From the NCBI GenBank assembly GCA_016711485.1, contig JADJSX010000016.1:1-9515 (forward strand): a stretch of DNA of 9,515 nucleotides, in the 5' to 3' direction. Of the stretch, positions 7,686 through 9,515 are shown piece after piece. The notes below the pieces were generated by a model. The model made no database searches. It was not told where the DNA came from and worked only from the letters and a program-made list of their open reading frames with translations. The stretch is from Leptospiraceae bacterium. GTDB taxonomy: Bacteria > Spirochaetota > Leptospiria > Leptospirales > Leptospiraceae. The translations under genes were made by a program, and so were the position numbers. The stretch's first letter is position 1. The number at the start of each line of letters is the position of its first letter.

Positions 7686-7981
7686 GCCTAACTGCGAGTA
7701 TCCACTGCGGAACGGGCTATGTTCGGATGATGCCCGTCCCTTGCTCCAAGCCGGCTTAGTTGTATTAGCCACACTTTGTAGTATATTTGTCAGACTCACG
7801 CAAGTCCAGTGCCTTCGTTCCGGTCACAAAACTTGCAAGAGAATAATGCAAGTTTTGCGCCCTACACTCAGTCACGGGACTTGCTAGTATTAGTTCGGCT
7901 TGGAGACATGACTTTTAAACTCAAAAGGTGCTACCGCACTTTCGAGTTTAAAAGTCACGTCGGATACTCTTAACGTTATAT
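7686..7981 (+). repeat. attC-like site 3 (296 bp)
   Basis: R'' is GCCTAAC (7686-7692) and R' is GTTATAT (7975-7981). The L boxes and central arm are nearly identical to those of site 2. Hairpin V1 has a different sequence but still pairs: GGAACGGGC (7709-7717) with GCCCGTCCC (7732-7740), one mismatch. Hairpin V2, 7909-7922 with 7944-7957, differs from sites 1 and 2 by one pair, G-C changed to T-A on both sides. The V1 loop stays close to the loops of the other copies. The predicted cut lies between G7975 and T7976. Confidence 0.8.
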
Positions 7982-8070
7982 GCAATGCCACTGGCTTAAT
8001 CGTATAAGGATAACTTTTTTTAAAAAGCGTTTAAGAGATTGTATGTTTTTTTGGGTGTGGTTAGTAAGTT

Positions 8071-8199
8071 ATGGATGAAGTACGAAGGTTTGGTGACTGC
8101 GGATTTAGAAGAAAGTTACTAAATAAAAGAAATTTGACAGAAGTAATTAAAAGCGAAGTCGTTCTAAGTTTGGAGTATACTGAATTAGAAAAATATTAA
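8071..8199 (+). CDS. doubtful small ORF (42 aa) in cassette D
   Basis: An ATG-to-TAA frame encodes a highly charged peptide beginning MDEVRRFGDCGFRRKLLNKR and ending YTELEKY. No clear ribosome-binding site precedes it. A related stretch seems to occur out of frame in cassette E (near 9058-9208: GF..LNK and RNLKDVVI against RNLTEVIK), which hints at a shared ancestral, now decayed, sequence. It could equally be chance. Confidence 0.2.
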   Translation: MDEVRRFGDCGFRRKLLNKRNLTEVIKSEVVLSLEYTELEKY

Positions 8200-8215
8200 A
8201 ATACTAAGTTCAGAA

Positions 8216-8255
8216 AAATAAAATAAAATAAAATAAAATAAAATAAAATAAAATA
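8216..8255. repeat. pentanucleotide tandem repeat, AAATA x 8
   Basis: Eight uninterrupted copies of AAATA, with partial units on either side. It lies in gene-free DNA, so length change would not alter a reading frame, although it could change promoter-like spacing or DNA bending. Confidence 0.9.
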
Positions 8256-8657
8256 AACTGATTCAATTATACAAATTATGTTTTAGGGAACTATTTTTCT
8301 TTTAAGAAGAAAGTAAACTGTGATTTGAAAACTAGAAAAAACTGAAATAAATTAATATTATCCGTTCTTAGAAAACTATTTAGTATTAATTAAACTGATT
8401 AAAGTAAACATTTTAGGTATTCTTAATAGATTAACATAAAATCAAATGTAGTAGGGAGAAGTAGGCTGTAAAAGGAAAATCTTTTGTTAGACTAATAAAG
8501 AATATCCGCTATAAGTTTATGCTTTTTTTGTTAAAGTAATTTTGAAAAGAGTTTAACTTTGCTGAAATTGCTGTCGATACTTTAGTAATTGTCAAACTTG
8601 GTAGAGTAAAAGAATAAGGCAAAAGGAACTTTTTCGTATTTGCGTTCGTGGCACTGC

Positions 8658-8957
8658 ATATAACTGCGAGTATCCACTTCGGTAACGGACTATATCGGAA
8701 GCTGTCCGTCACCTTGCTCCAAGCCGGCTTAATTGTGGTTGTTGAACTTTGTAGTATTTTTGTCAGACTTACGCAAGTCCAGTGCCTTCGTTCCGGTCAC
8801 AAAACTTGCAAGAGATTAATGCAAGTTTTGCGCCCTACACTCAGTCACGGGACTTGCTAGTATTAGTACGGCTTGGAGACATTGAGAAAATGGAAAGAAA
8901 AATGCTTGGGGCATTTTCTTCCCATTTTCTCAACGTCGGATACTCTTAACGTTATGC
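8658..8957 (+). repeat. attC-like site 4 (300 bp, replaced V2 hairpin)
   Basis: R'' is ATATAAC (8658-8664) and R' is GTTATGC (8951-8957). The L boxes and central arm match sites 2 and 3. V1 pairs GGTAACGGAC (8681-8690) with GTCCGTCACC (8704-8713), one mismatch. V2 has a wholly different sequence, TTGAGAAAATGG (8882-8893) with CCATTTTCTCAA (8922-8933), extended by AAGAAAA and its complement, yet keeps one bulged base just before the TGC/GCA tip as in the other copies. The predicted cut lies between G8951 and T8952. Confidence 0.8.
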
Positions 8958-9212
8958 GCAATGCCTCGCTATATTTCATTTAGTTAATCCAACAGATTGT
9001 AGAAGAATGGAAAAAGATTGTTTTTATGGCTGGATTCGAAAAATAATGTGAAACGCAGGATTTACGATTGTTCTAAATAAAATTGAAAGGAATTCTGATT
9101 TTAGACTTTTTAGTAGGAGAAATACAGATTAGAAATTTGAAAGACGTAGTAATTACTTTTAAGATGACGGAAATAGATTTTGCAATATTGAAAAGGATTA
9201 GCTTTTAAATTT

Positions 9213-9259
9213 AAGCTGGATAATAAGAATTATCCGAGACTCTTTTGGTATTTTAAGAA
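9213..9259 (+). repeat. hairpin direct repeat, copy 1
   Basis: This 47 bp unit recurs at 9321-9367 with 43 of 47 identical bases. It contains a small inverted repeat, GGATAAT-AAGA-ATTATCC (9218-9235), identical in both copies; all four differences lie outside it. Confidence 0.85.
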
Positions 9260-9320
9260 CTGCTTTGTATCTTTAAGTTTAAAAATTAAATAAAAATATA
9301 AGAATAAAAATATTAAATAT

Positions 9321-9367
9321 AAGCTGGATAATAAGAATTATCCGAAACTTTATTGATATTTTAAGAA
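9321..9367 (+). repeat. hairpin direct repeat, copy 2
   Basis: Second copy of the 47 bp unit, 108 bp downstream of the first, with the same GGATAAT/ATTATCC hairpin. There is no run of T directly after the stem, so a factor-independent terminator is not supported. Confidence 0.85.
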
Positions 9368-9515
9368 TTACTAATAGAATCAAACAAGTTGCACTTTGGG
9401 TTTAAGTATGACTGAATAGAATTCTTCAATTGACTTTCTATTTATAAGTTTGCCCGCATAGAATTATGAAACATTTTTTGATTCTAAGCCTTCCTATTTA
9501 TTTGTAGAAAGAAAT

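Larger units (their letters stand above)
6383..7975 (+). mobile_element. integron-like gene cassette C (nuclease-like gene pair plus attC-like site 3)
   Basis: The ends match each other: 6382-6400 against the reverse complement of 7674-7692 at 18 of 19 positions, mismatch again at position 11 (A6392 versus C7682). R'' of site 3 (GCCTAAC) therefore pairs with the R' box at this cassette's left end (GTTAGGC) and not with its own right-hand box (GTTATAT). The matched end begins directly after the stop codon of the second gene (7671-7673), so there is almost no spare DNA. The 1593 bp unit carries two overlapping genes. Confidence 0.7.
7976..8951 (+). mobile_element. integron-like cassette D without a convincing gene
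   Basis: The ends match: 7975-7991 against the reverse complement of 8648-8664 at 16 of 17 positions, the mismatch again at position 11 (A7985 versus C8654). The roughly 670 bp between the sites hold no open frame with a good ribosome-binding site on either strand. They contain a 42-codon ORF, a pentanucleotide repeat and AT-rich sequence. It may be a decayed or a non-coding cassette. Confidence 0.65.
8952..9515 (+). mobile_element. integron-like cassette E, left part only, no gene seen
   Basis: The unit starts after the cut in site 4 with TTATGCGCAATGCC and runs off the window. It has A at position 11 (8961), as do the other cassette starts, so its far end should carry GGCACTGCGCATAAC or close to it. 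No open frame above about 40 codons with a start signal is visible on either strand. It contains a duplicated hairpin sequence. Confidence 0.5.

Noticed and set aside
8509..8712. 67-codon minus-strand frame entering site 4
   Set aside because: It has no ribosome-binding site, overlaps the conserved element and has low-complexity composition.
4014..8957. The four repeats as copies of a transposable element or a CRISPR array
   Set aside because: Box complementarity is between the ends of each cassette and not of each repeat, there is no transposase or target duplication, and the 300 bp length with 0.7-1.8 kb spacing excludes CRISPR.

Overview
The window is AT-rich and probably comes from a spirochaete of the Leptospira type. 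That placement is an inference from base composition and from the style of the class III cyclase with a C-terminal TPR; there is no rRNA or other marker to settle it. It has two halves.

Left half (1-3784), all on the + strand: the 3' part of a class III adenylate/guanylate cyclase gene, broken by a one-base deletion and a stop codon; a Zn/Cd/Pb-type P1B heavy-metal ATPase gene split by one extra A in a poly-A run; a DUF3703 protein; and a small SRPBCC-like protein. The last three look like a transferred metal-resistance block. The two single-base lesions lie in homopolymers and could be sequencing errors.

Right half (4014-9515): an array of integron-like gene cassettes. Four copies of a 296-300 bp element (4014-4310, 6092-6388, 7686-7981, 8658-8957) begin with an R''-like box ending in TAAC and end with an R'-like box, GTTRRRY or close to it. 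Inner L''/L' boxes pair with each other, as in attC sites, but the elements are far longer than ordinary attC sites. Between the L boxes each folds into a hairpin (V1), a conserved central arm, and a second long hairpin (V2). V1 and V2 change sequence between copies while staying base-paired. The two ends of each cassette are complementary to each other over 17-19 bases, with a single mismatch always at the same position. The boxes therefore match cassette by cassette, not element by element, which is the signature of integron cassette circles. No integrase gene is in the window, so this is a cluster of attC-like sites without an integrase in view.

Cassette cargo: cassette B (4305-6382) has three co-directional genes, a YaaW/UPF0174-like membrane protein, a soluble coiled-coil protein and a membrane-anchored coiled-coil protein. 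Cassette C (6383-7975) has a PD-(D/E)XK nuclease-like gene translationally coupled to an unknown gene, which resembles a small defence operon. Cassette D (7976-8951) and the visible part of cassette E (8952-9515) have no convincing gene and carry simple and hairpin repeats. The main candidate for a novel system is this family of giant, structurally conserved recombination sites and the multi-gene cassettes they delimit.
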